Positions 21,350 through 29,520 of a stretch of 64,000 nucleotides of DNA are shown piece by piece. The DNA is from Streptomyces smaragdinus (lineage in GTDB: Bacteria > Actinomycetota > Actinomycetes > Streptomycetales > Streptomycetaceae), in NCBI RefSeq assembly GCF_009604385.1, contig NZ_WEGJ01000038.1, positions 1-64,000 on the forward strand, read 5' to 3'. Position 1 is the first letter of the stretch. Every line of letters begins with the position of its first letter. Below the pieces are notes generated by a model. That model saw nothing but the letters and a program-made list of their open reading frames with translations, was not told the DNA's origin and did not search any database. Made by a program: the position numbers and the translations under genes.

Positions 21350-23082
21350 TGGTGACCGTGGAGCCTCGAGTCAACCCTGAGAAGTCCGCCGTTGTCGCCG
21401 CCTATCGGCGTGCCCTGCCGCTGTCCGTGCGGCGGGCCATCGCCGATCGGTACTCCGTCCAGCGGCGGCGGGACGTCAAGGCGCGGATCGCCCGGGCCGC
21501 GCCCGCGCGGCACATGGTGCGGTTGCGGGCCGCCGCACTGGCGCGGCGGTGGCGGGAGCTGGCCGTGGCGCCGGGGCGGGTGGTCGTCGTCGACGGGGGG
21601 CAGCCGCGCATCGCGCACGTGCAGCGGGATCTGTCGCCCGTGCACGCGCGGCGGGCCGGGCTCGTCGCCGTGACCCGGGTGTTCAGGACCGCCGGGATCG
21701 ACTACTTCGTCGTACGGGGCAAACCCCGCGGGCCCAGCGTCGTCGCCGTGACCGAGGGGCAGCGGCGCAAGGTCATCGCCGTACTGACGCGGCTCGCCAA
21801 GGCGCAGCCCGCGTACGTGAACCGGCCGGGCAAGCCCATGGCGCCGGGGTTCGAGGCGGCCACCTGGCGGCGGCTGGCGGGGGCCCGGGTCATCCGGCTG
21901 ACGTGGTTCCGGACGACCGACTTCGGGTCGCCCGTGCTGGGGGAGCGGTTCGGGTGCGACGTCGAGTTCTGGACCGAGGAGGACGGGCGGCTCTACGCCC
22001 CGCGCCCCGAGCGCGTCACCGAGGTCGTGGACGCCGACGCCGAGCCCGTACTGCTGCCCGACGCCAGCGGCTGGGGCTGCGGGCGGCTGAAGGTGCGGAC
22101 CCGGGAGGAGTTCACGCGGCCGCTGCCCGACGACATCCGCTTCCCCGTCGACGCCGTCTACACCTGGGTCGACGGCTCCGACCCGGCCTGGCTGCGCCGC
22201 CGCGCCCGGTACGCGGGGACCGCCTACCACGCCGAGGCCGCCAACGCCGCCCGCTACGCCGACCACGACGAACTGCGCTACTCCCTGCGCTCCCTGGCCA
22301 CCTACGCGCCCTGGATCCGCTCGGTGTACCTCGTCACCGACGACCAGGTGCCCGGCTGGCTGGACACCGCCCATCCACGGCTACGGGTCGTCAGCCACCG
22401 CGAGATCTTCCGCGACCCGGACATGCTGCCCACGTTCAACTCGCACGCCATCGAGAGCCAGCTCCACCATGTGGAAGGGCTGAGCGAGCACTTCCTCTAC
22501 TTCAACGACGACGTCTTCCTCGGCCGCGAGACCCTCCCGCAGGACTTCTTCCTCGCCAACGGAATCGCCAAGTTCTTCCCCTCGCCCGCCCTCGTCCCGC
22601 TGGGGGCTCCCGGCGACGAGGACGTACCCGTATCCGTTGCCGCCAAGAACAATCGGGCGCTCATCGAGCGTAAGTTCGGGGCCACCCCCGTACAGAAGAT
22701 GAAGCACACCCCCCACGCCCTGCGCCGCAGCGTGCTGGAGGAGATCGAGCGGGAGTTCGCCGCCGAGCACGCCGCCACCGCCTCGCACCGCTTCCGCAGC
22801 CGCGACGACCTCGCCATCCCCTCCTCCCTGCACCACTACTACGCGTTCTTCACCGGCCGGGCCACCAGCGCCCGCGTGCGCTACGCCTACCTCGACCTGT
22901 CGCACCCCAACGCCGCCTCCCGCCTCGACCGGCTGCTGGCACAGCGCAACCGCACGGTGTTCTGCATCAACGACACCCTGTCGCAGGAGGAGGACACCGC
23001 CGGCCACACCGCCCTGCTCAAACCGTTCCTGGAGGCCTACTTCCCCGTGCCGAGCCCCTACGAGCTGGGCGGCGACGACTGA
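21349..23082 (+). CDS. Stealth-family polysaccharide phosphotransferase
   Basis: 577 aa. All four Stealth regions are visible: CR1 FPVDAVYTWVDGSDPAW (about 265-281); CR2 with DHDELRYSLRSLATYAPWIR, VYLVTDD, NSHAIESQLHHVEGLSEHFL and NDDVFLG (about 306-392); CR3 AAKNNRALIERKFG and HTPHALRRSVL (about 431-464); and CR4 near the end (FLEAYFPVPSPYE). Stealth enzymes transfer hexose-1-phosphate from a nucleotide sugar to build phosphodiester-linked capsule or wall glycopolymers; the GlcNAc-1-phosphotransferase N-terminus is related. The N-terminal 260 residues are a family-typical accessory region without a signal peptide, so the enzyme is cytoplasmic or membrane-associated. It is the first gene of a three-gene operon. 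Confidence 0.92.
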   Translation: MVTVEPRVNPEKSAVVAAYRRALPLSVRRAIADRYSVQRRRDVKARIARAAPARHMVRLRAAALARRWRELAVAPGRVVVVDGGQPRIAHVQRDLSPVHARRAGLVAVTRVFRTAGIDYFVVRGKPRGPSVVAVTEGQRRKVIAVLTRLAKAQPAYVNRPGKPMAPGFEAATWRRLAGARVIRLTWFRTTDFGSPVLGERFGCDVEFWTEEDGRLYAPRPERVTEVVDADAEPVLLPDASGWGCGRLKVRTREEFTRPLPDDIRFPVDAVYTWVDGSDPAWLRRRARYAGTAYHAEAANAARYADHDELRYSLRSLATYAPWIRSVYLVTDDQVPGWLDTAHPRLRVVSHREIFRDPDMLPTFNSHAIESQLHHVEGLSEHFLYFNDDVFLGRETLPQDFFLANGIAKFFPSPALVPLGAPGDEDVPVSVAAKNNRALIERKFGATPVQKMKHTPHALRRSVLEEIEREFAAEHAATASHRFRSRDDLAIPSSLHHYYAFFTGRATSARVRYAYLDLSHPNAASRLDRLLAQRNRTVFCINDTLSQEEDTAGHTALLKPFLEAYFPVPSPYELGGDD

Positions 23083-23873
23083 TGCCGAGCAGGTTCCTCA
23101 AGCCCAGGCTCTTCCGGCGCCGGCCCCCCCGCCCCCTCCCGCAGCTCCCCGCCGCCCACCTCTCCCTCCTCGACGGCCGCACCCTCAACATCAGCGTCCG
23201 CCTCCCCGACGGCACCCGCCACGCCCGCCTCACCGGCTTCGGCGAGCTCACCCTCGGCGCCGGCACCTTCCCCGCCGCCCACGTCGAGGGCACCGTCCCC
23301 CTGCGCATCGAGCTCACCCCCGCCCGCGGCCGCCGCCGCGTCTACGCCGTCACCCCGCCACCCCGCGCCCAGCGCCCCGACGGCCCCACCCGGGCCGAGC
23401 CGGGCGAGCCGGTGCGCCTGTGCCCCCGCCCCGACGGCGCGGCGCTCCAGCGGGTGCCGCCGGCCCCCGGCGCCGAGGTGGAGCACGTCGAGGTGGGCTG
23501 GACCGCGGTCACCGTACGGGGCCGTCTCATCGCCCAGGAGCCCGCGGGCGCGGTGGCCGAGCTGACCCCCCGCGGGGAGGACACCGGCACCGAGCTGCCG
23601 ACGGAGTGGGACGGCGACCGTTTCACCGCCCGCCTGGGCCCCGCCGCGCTGACCCACACCAAGGCCGAACGCACGTACGACCTCCGCCTGCGGGTCCCCG
23701 GCCGCGACACCCCCCTGCGCATGGGCCGCCTGCGCACCGACGTCACCGCCCCCAAGCGCGTCTTCCGCCTCCCCGACCGGCTCCTCCTGGACCCCTCGGG
23801 GATCCGCATCCGCGTCGCCCCGTACTACACCCCGACCGGCCGGCTCGCCCTGACCGCCGAGCGCATCGCGTGA
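23082..23873 (+). CDS. beta-rich protein of the Stealth operon, function unknown
   Basis: 263 aa. Its ATG overlaps the Stealth stop (TGATG), so translation is coupled. After a very basic, Pro/Arg-rich N-terminus (about 1-25), the sequence alternates short hydrophobic and polar segments (LTLGAGTFPAAHVEGTVPLRIEL; VEVGWTAVTVRGRL), suggesting two Ig-like or jelly-roll beta domains. No catalytic motif, signal peptide or TM helix is seen. Position suggests help in substrate binding or glycan-chain interaction for the flanking transferases. Similar beta domains are appended to wall-teichoic-acid glycosyltransferases, but I cannot show homology here. Confidence 0.75.
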   Translation: MPSRFLKPRLFRRRPPRPLPQLPAAHLSLLDGRTLNISVRLPDGTRHARLTGFGELTLGAGTFPAAHVEGTVPLRIELTPARGRRRVYAVTPPPRAQRPDGPTRAEPGEPVRLCPRPDGAALQRVPPAPGAEVEHVEVGWTAVTVRGRLIAQEPAGAVAELTPRGEDTGTELPTEWDGDRFTARLGPAALTHTKAERTYDLRLRVPGRDTPLRMGRLRTDVTAPKRVFRLPDRLLLDPSGIRIRVAPYYTPTGRLALTAERIA

Positions 23874-23889
23874 ACCGGGAGGAGCCCGT

Positions 23890-26712
23890 ATGAGAATCAC
23901 CTTCCTCATCACCTGGGTCGACGAGATGGGCGGCACCGAGCTCGCCGTCCTCACCCAGGCCCGGCACCTCGCCGCCACCGGGCACGAGGTCGAGGTGGTC
24001 AGCGTGTTCCGTACCCGCGCGGAGTCCTTCTTCCCCGCCGGTGACCGGGTCGCCGTCCGCTATCTCGTGGACCGCACCGGCCCCTGGCCCCGCCCCGTAC
24101 GGGACCACACGCTCGACGAGGACACCTGCCGCACCCTCGCGGCCCGGCGCAGCACCCTCATCGACCCCCTGTGGGAACCGGCGTTCGACGGCCTCTCGGA
24201 CACCGAGCTGGACCTGGCCCTGCGCACCCTGGACACCGACGTCGTCGTCACCGCCTCCCCGGCCCTGATGTCCGCCGTCACCGACCTCGCCCCCGCCGGG
24301 GTCGTCACCGTCCACCAGGAGCACCGGCCCTCCCAGCACCGCGGCGGCACCGGCGGGCCGCTGCTGGCGCGGGCGCCGGAGGTGGACGCGGTCGTCGTGC
24401 TCACCGAGTGGACCAAGGGCTGGTTCGAGGAGTCCCTCGGCGCCGCCGCGCCCCGTCTCGAGGCCATCCCCAACGCCGTCCCCGACGGCTTCCGGCCGCG
24501 TTCGGCCCGTACCGGGAAGACCGTCGTCGTCGCCCGCAGGCTCGTCGCCGACAAGCAGGTCGACCACGCCGTCATCGCCTTCGGCAAGGCGCTCGTCGAG
24601 CATCCCGGCTGGCGGCTGCGGATCTTCGGCGAGGGGCCGCTGACGGGGTCGCTGCGGCGGCTCGTCGGGGAGCTGGGGCTGCACAACTCCGTGGAGCTGC
24701 TGGGGCCGACGCGGCGGATGACGGACGAGTGGGCGAAGGCGTCGTTCACCGTGCTGCCGTCGCAGACCGAGGGCTTCGGGCTGGTGCTGGTCGAGGCGTT
24801 CGCGGCGGGCGTGCCGGCCGTGGCGTACGACGTGCCGACGGGGCCCGCGGAGATCGTCCGGCACGGGGTGGACGGGCTGTTGGTCCCGGCCGGCGACACC
24901 GAGGCCCTCGCGGCGGCCATGGGGCGGCTGATGGGGGACGAGGAGCTGCTGCACCGGCTCGGCGAGCGGGCGGCACGGGGGGCCGGGCGGTTCGCGGCGG
25001 GCGAGGTCAACGCCCGGTGGGAGGCGCTGTTCCAGGAGCTGTACGCCGGCCGGCAAGACCCCGGGCGGCTCGCCCGGCGGGCGGACCGGGCGGCGCGGCG
25101 GCGGGCGGTGTCGGCGGGCGGCGGGTTCCAGCCGCAGGCGCCGGCATCGCGGGTGTCGCCGTCGCGGGGGGTGCAGCGGGCGCGGGAGGACGAGCTGGCG
25201 GCCACCTCGAGGACGAAGCTGGTGCGCTCCGCCGGGCGCCTCGCCGAGGTGCGCGACGACCTCCTCGCCGGCGACGCCTTCGACGAGAACCTGCGGCTGG
25301 CGGCCGGGGCGCTGCGGGCGGCCGGCATCCCGTACGTGCTGCTGCGCGTCGCCACCGGCCACCCCCGCGCGCGGCTCGCCGTGGACGCGGCGCTGCGGGC
25401 GGACGTGTACGCCGCGCTGGCGTCCGCCTGCGCCGGTCAGGCGGTGTACGCGGAGCTGCTGGGGCCGGCGGTGGACGCGCCGGGAGCGGTGCTCGCCGAG
25501 CGGCTGCCGGAGGTGGGGGAGGTGGCGGGGCTGCGGGTGTACCGGCCGTACGTCACCGGGGGGCGGACGCTGCGGTACGGGGCGACGTACGGGTGCGACG
25601 TCGAGTTCTGGCCCGCCGGCGCCCGGGGGCACACCACGCCCACCCGGGCGCACGCGCTGGGGGACACGCTGCCGTGCGTGCGCCCCGACGCGGTGACGCG
25701 GGTACGGGGGCGGGTGTACGGGACGCTGAAGGCGTTCACCCAGCACCTGGTCACCGACATCGGCTTCCCCGTGGACGCCGTCTACACCTGGGTCGACGAC
25801 GCCGACCCCGCCTGGCGCGCCCGCCTCGACGCCCGCCGCGCCGAGCTGGGCCTCGAGCCCGCCCAAAGCGGCACCGCCGGCGACGCCCCGGTCCGTTTCC
25901 GCAACCGCGACGAACTCCGCTACAGCCTGCGCTCGCTGGCCATGCACGCCCCCTGGATCCGCCGGATCTTCCTGGTCACCGACGACCAGACGCCGTCCTG
26001 GCTGGCCGCCGGCCACCCCGGTCTGCACCTCGTCCCGCACCGCGAGATCTTCGCCGACCCGAGTGCCCTGCCGGTCTTCAACTCCCATGCCATCGAGTCC
26101 CAGCTGCACCGCATCGACGGCCTCGCCGAGCACTTCCTCTACCTCAACGACGACGTCTTCCTCGGCCGTACGGTCACCCCCGGCACCTTCTTCCGCGGCC
26201 ACGGCGGCACCCGGTTCTTCTGGTCCACCACCGCCGTCCCGCCCGGCGAGGCCACCGCGGCCGACGAGCCGGTGTTCGCCGCGGCGAAGAACAACCGGGC
26301 GCTGCTGCGCACGCGGTTCGGCGCCGTACCCACCCACTGCTTCCTGCACACCCCCCACGCCCTGCGCCGCAGCGTCCTGACCCGGCTGCACGAGGAGTTC
26401 CCCGACGCCCTGGCCCGTACCGCCCGCTCCCCCCTGCGCGACTGGCGCGACGTCTCCCCGCTGTCGTCGCTGGCCCACCACTACGGCTATCTCACCGGCA
26501 CCGCCGAACCGTCCGCCCTGCGCTACGGCTACGTCGACACGGGCCGCCGCGCCCAGCACCCCGGGCTCAGCCGGCTGCTCGCCGCCCGCTCCAAGGACGC
26601 GTTCTGTCTGGGGGAGGGCCCCGACTCCGACGTACCGGCGGACGAACAGGCCGAGGTCATGCGGGCGTTCCTGGAGGCGTACTTCCCGGTGAAGGGCCCG
26701 TACGAGCGATAA
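23890..26712 (+). CDS. bifunctional GT-B glycosyltransferase (GT4-like) - Stealth phosphotransferase fusion
   Basis: 940 aa with SD GGGAGGAG 5-6 nt before the ATG. The N-terminal 395 residues are a complete GT-B glycosyltransferase: MRITFLITWVDEMGGTE, LTEWTKGWFEESLG, VVVARRLVADKQVDHAV, and the donor-site E-x7-E motif in TEGFGLVLVEAF. A basic linker (about 396-440) follows. The second half is a full Stealth module with CR1 GFPVDAVYTWVDDADPAW near 625, CR2 RNRDELRYSLRSLAMHAPWI (about 672-765), CR3 AAKNNRALLRTRFG plus HTPHALRRSVL (about 798-830) and CR4 EAYFPVKGPYE. It could add a sugar and then a sugar-phosphate to the same glycopolymer. The linker region contains a segment resembling the Stealth N-terminal accessory part. 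Confidence 0.9.
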   Translation: MRITFLITWVDEMGGTELAVLTQARHLAATGHEVEVVSVFRTRAESFFPAGDRVAVRYLVDRTGPWPRPVRDHTLDEDTCRTLAARRSTLIDPLWEPAFDGLSDTELDLALRTLDTDVVVTASPALMSAVTDLAPAGVVTVHQEHRPSQHRGGTGGPLLARAPEVDAVVVLTEWTKGWFEESLGAAAPRLEAIPNAVPDGFRPRSARTGKTVVVARRLVADKQVDHAVIAFGKALVEHPGWRLRIFGEGPLTGSLRRLVGELGLHNSVELLGPTRRMTDEWAKASFTVLPSQTEGFGLVLVEAFAAGVPAVAYDVPTGPAEIVRHGVDGLLVPAGDTEALAAAMGRLMGDEELLHRLGERAARGAGRFAAGEVNARWEALFQELYAGRQDPGRLARRADRAARRRAVSAGGGFQPQAPASRVSPSRGVQRAREDELAATSRTKLVRSAGRLAEVRDDLLAGDAFDENLRLAAGALRAAGIPYVLLRVATGHPRARLAVDAALRADVYAALASACAGQAVYAELLGPAVDAPGAVLAERLPEVGEVAGLRVYRPYVTGGRTLRYGATYGCDVEFWPAGARGHTTPTRAHALGDTLPCVRPDAVTRVRGRVYGTLKAFTQHLVTDIGFPVDAVYTWVDDADPAWRARLDARRAELGLEPAQSGTAGDAPVRFRNRDELRYSLRSLAMHAPWIRRIFLVTDDQTPSWLAAGHPGLHLVPHREIFADPSALPVFNSHAIESQLHRIDGLAEHFLYLNDDVFLGRTVTPGTFFRGHGGTRFFWSTTAVPPGEATAADEPVFAAAKNNRALLRTRFGAVPTHCFLHTPHALRRSVLTRLHEEFPDALARTARSPLRDWRDVSPLSSLAHHYGYLTGTAEPSALRYGYVDTGRRAQHPGLSRLLAARSKDAFCLGEGPDSDVPADEQAEVMRAFLEAYFPVKGPYER

Positions 26713-26781
26713 ACGCCCTATTGGGCTGTACGGGTGCGGCTGTCCGGGTGCACGTGACGGCTCCCCGGCGCGGCGCGTTGG

Positions 26782-26812
26782 CCCCGGTGACCGACGACCG
26801 TAACCGGGGAGG
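26782..26812 (+). promoter_or_regulatory. hairpin overlapping the ribosome binding site of the next gene
   Basis: CCCCGGT at 26782-26788 can pair with ACCGGGG at 26803-26809, covering most of the SD GGGGAGG (26806-26812) of the gene at 26818. Translation may be damped or controlled by opening of this stem. Confidence 0.4.
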
Positions 26813-26817
26813 CCACC

Positions 26818-27255
26818 ATGACGGTCCTGAGCATCGCCCGCCGGCTGCCCGCCGTGACCCGGCGCGCTCCCGTCCGGCGCCTGGACCTGATGGCGGCGTT
26901 CTGGGCGCACGGCCGGGGGCGGGACCGGGTGCTGATGCTCCTCGCGCACAGCTCGCTGCCCGCCGCGGCCCACGCCGGCGTACGCCTGGGCCACGGCGTC
27001 CCCGCCGACCTGGTCAGCCTCGCGCCCTCGCCGGGCGGCGCCGCGATCGTCGTACGGGTCCACCCCCGCGACCTTCCCCCGATGTGGCCGGTGAGCCTGC
27101 GGGTGGGGGACCGGGAGGCGGTGGTGCCCGCCGGAATGACGCTGCCCCCGCAGACCTTCCGCCGCGGGCTGCGGCGGTATCGGTCCACGGGGGCCGTCGA
27201 TCCACTGGGCCGGTTCGTCGTCGTGACGGAACGCGGCCGGGGGGCGGCTACTTGA
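26818..27255 (+). CDS. conserved hypothetical protein
   Basis: 145 aa with a strong SD (GGGGAGG, 5 nt). It begins MTVLSIARRLPAVTRRAPVR, a basic start without a convincing signal peptide. The body has AAHAGVRLGHGVPADLVSLA, VVRVHPRDLPPMWPVSLRVG and ends FVVVTERGRGA, suggesting a small beta-sandwich. I do not recognise the family. Codon use is like its neighbours. It is convergent with the sugar ABC importer, and its stop overlaps the permease 3' end by 8 bp, so no terminator separates them. Confidence 0.65.
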   Translation: MTVLSIARRLPAVTRRAPVRRLDLMAAFWAHGRGRDRVLMLLAHSSLPAAAHAGVRLGHGVPADLVSLAPSPGGAAIVVRVHPRDLPPMWPVSLRVGDREAVVPAGMTLPPQTFRRGLRRYRSTGAVDPLGRFVVVTERGRGAAT

Positions 27256-28129
27256 CCGCCCCGGCCATCACCCCCGACACGAACTGACGCTGGAACGCGA
27301 AGAACACGATCAGCGGGATGACCATCGAGATGAACCCGCCGGGCGCGATCACGTCGAAGTTGGCCCCGTACTGCCGCACCTCCTGCTGCAGCGCCACCGT
27401 GATCGGCGGGCTGCCCGGGTCCGCGAAGACCAGGGCGATCAGCATGTCGTTCCACACCCACAGGAACTGGAAGATGCCCAGCGCCGCGATCGCGGCCCCG
27501 GCCAGCGGCATCACGACCCGGAAGAACAGCCGGAACTCGCTCGCCCCGTCCAGCCGCGCCGCCTCCAGCAGCTCCCGGGGGATCTCCGCGAAGAAGTTCC
27601 GCAGCAGGAACACGGCGAACGGCAGGCCGAACGCCGTATGGAAGAGCACCACACCCGTGATCGTGTGGAAGATCCCCAGATCGCCGAAGAGCCGGGCCAG
27701 CGGGATCAGCGCCACCTGGACGGGCACCACCAGCAGACCCACGACGACCAGGAACCACCAGTCGCGGCCGGGGAAGTCCATCCACGCGAACGCGTAGCCC
27801 GCGAGCGAGCCGATGAGGACCACCAGCAGCGTGGACGGGACGGTGATGAGGACCGTGGTGAGGAGCGACTTCAGGATCGCGTCGTTCTCCAGCAGCGCCT
27901 CGTAGTTGGCGGCGGTCAGCTCCGCGGGCGCGGAGAACACCGTCCACCAGCCGTCCTTCGCGAACTCCGACGGATCGCGGAACGACGACACGAGCAGGCC
28001 GATCGTCGGCATCAGCCAGAACAGCGCCACGGCTATCAGCACCAGCTGCATCACACCGCTGCCGGCCTTCGCGGACAGCCGCGCCGCCAGGGGCCGCTTC
28101 GCCTTCAGGGCGGGGGCGTCGGCGGTCAT
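27248..28129 (-). CDS. sugar ABC transporter permease (MalG-type)
   Basis: 293 aa with six predicted TM helices, starting about residue 24 (VMQLVLIAVALFWLMPTIGL). The cytoplasmic EAA loop is clear: EIPRELLEAARLDGASEFRLF. The C-terminus ends VSGVMAGAVK, as in carbohydrate uptake (CUT1) permeases. It forms the inner-membrane channel with the MalF-type partner, whose stop codon it overlaps by 4 bp (ATGA), so they are coupled. No ATPase gene is present. In Streptomyces such importers share the ATPase MsiK encoded elsewhere. Confidence 0.93.
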   Translation of the reverse strand: MTADAPALKAKRPLAARLSAKAGSGVMQLVLIAVALFWLMPTIGLLVSSFRDPSEFAKDGWWTVFSAPAELTAANYEALLENDAILKSLLTTVLITVPSTLLVVLIGSLAGYAFAWMDFPGRDWWFLVVVGLLVVPVQVALIPLARLFGDLGIFHTITGVVLFHTAFGLPFAVFLLRNFFAEIPRELLEAARLDGASEFRLFFRVVMPLAGAAIAALGIFQFLWVWNDMLIALVFADPGSPPITVALQQEVRQYGANFDVIAPGGFISMVIPLIVFFAFQRQFVSGVMAGAVK

Positions 28130-29508
28130 CGGCGGGTCTCCTTCCGCAGTCGCCGGATGTTGACGTACATCACCGGGATGACCAGCAGGAGCAGCAGCAC
28201 CGCGATGGCGCTGCCCACCCCGTGGTCGGGGGAGGCCGTGCCGATGCCGACGTTGTAGAGCAGCACCGCCAGCACCGTCGCCTCGTCGGCGGAGGTGTTG
28301 GGGGCGATGACGTACACCAGGTCGAAGATCTTCAGCACGTTGATCATCAGGGTGACGAGCACCACGACGAGCACCGGCGCCAGGACAGGGACCGTGATCC
28401 GGCGGAAGACCTGCCATTCGTTGGCGCCGTCCACCCGGGCCGCCTCCAGGAGCTCCCGGGGCACCCCGGCCAGGCCGGCGGCGATGAGGACCATGGCGAA
28501 CCCGGCCCACATCCAGACGTAGCTGCTCATCACGCCCCAGGTGACGACCGAGGGGCCGAGCCAGTCGACGCCGCCGTACTTCTCGGCGAAGTTCGAGGCG
28601 GGCAGCCGCAGCTGCGCCCCGGCGGCCGAGTCGGGCAGGACGAAGGTGCCGTCGGCGCCGGACGTGGTGGAGGCCACCACCTTGCCGTCCTTCACCGCCT
28701 CGACCTTGATGCCCGCGAGAGCCTTCTCGCCCTGGTCCACGGCGTTCTGGTTGTTCTTGCCCTGCGCCGGGGTCAGGAAGTCCAGCCAGACGGTCCCGGT
28801 GACGCCGTCGGCCGGCCCGGGCGAGGCGGCCTGCGGCTCGGCGGCCATGTCCGCAGGCTTGAGCCCGACGACCGGGAGCAGCACCGGGGTGCCGGGCTGG
28901 GCGGCGGCCTTGGTGGTGAAGCTGTCGCCGGCCGACTTCTCCAGCGGGGAGCCGCTGTTCGTCCGGCCGTTGGCGCCCGGCCAGGGGGCGCCGTCGACGA
29001 ACGTGTCGTGGATTCCCGTCCACATGGCGTTGGCGACGCCCTGCTCCGGGTTGGCCTCGTACACCAGCCGGAAGATGATGCCGGCCGCCAGCATGGAGAT
29101 CGCCATCGGCATGAAGACGATCAGCTTGAACGCCGTACCCCAGCGGATGCGCTCGGTCAGGACCGCGAAGATCAGACCGAGCACGGTGCACACCAGGGGG
29201 GCGACCGCCACCCAGATCAGGTTGTTCTTGATGGCGGTGAAGAACGCGTCGTTGGTGAAGACCTCGGTGTAGTTGTCCAGCCCGATGAACGCGGAGCCGT
29301 CCTTGTCGAACAGGCTGCGGTACACCGAGTAGACGATGGGATAGGCGACCAGTGCGCCCAGCAGGACCAGGGCGGGCAGCAGGAACACGCCCGCCACCCA
29401 GCCCCGGGTGCCGGTCACCGACTTTCTCGGACGCGGGGGAGTGACGGTGCCGGCGGGCGTCTTCCCGACGCCGCCGGCACCTGCCCCGCTTGTCTCGGCG
29501 GTGGCCAC
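28126..29508 (-). CDS. sugar ABC transporter permease (MalF-type) with large extracytoplasmic insert
   Basis: 460 aa against the roughly 300 usual for CUT1 MalF-type permeases. TM1 is near 38-58 and the EAA loop is GVPRELLEAARVDGANEWQVF. Between TM3 and TM4 (about 150-325) lies an extra extracytoplasmic region. Its first part is flexible (NGRTNSGSPLEKSAGDS). It is followed by a carboxypeptidase-regulatory or Ig-like beta domain with VTGTVWLDF, ALAGIKVEAVKDGKVVAST and GADGTFVLPD. The insert faces the solute-binding protein and may contact it or wall material. The gene starts 12 bp after the binding-protein gene. Confidence 0.92.
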   Translation of the reverse strand: MATAETSGAGAGGVGKTPAGTVTPPRPRKSVTGTRGWVAGVFLLPALVLLGALVAYPIVYSVYRSLFDKDGSAFIGLDNYTEVFTNDAFFTAIKNNLIWVAVAPLVCTVLGLIFAVLTERIRWGTAFKLIVFMPMAISMLAAGIIFRLVYEANPEQGVANAMWTGIHDTFVDGAPWPGANGRTNSGSPLEKSAGDSFTTKAAAQPGTPVLLPVVGLKPADMAAEPQAASPGPADGVTGTVWLDFLTPAQGKNNQNAVDQGEKALAGIKVEAVKDGKVVASTTSGADGTFVLPDSAAGAQLRLPASNFAEKYGGVDWLGPSVVTWGVMSSYVWMWAGFAMVLIAAGLAGVPRELLEAARVDGANEWQVFRRITVPVLAPVLVVVLVTLMINVLKIFDLVYVIAPNTSADEATVLAVLLYNVGIGTASPDHGVGSAIAVLLLLLVIPVMYVNIRRLRKETRR

Positions 29509-29520
29509 GGGTGCGTCCCG

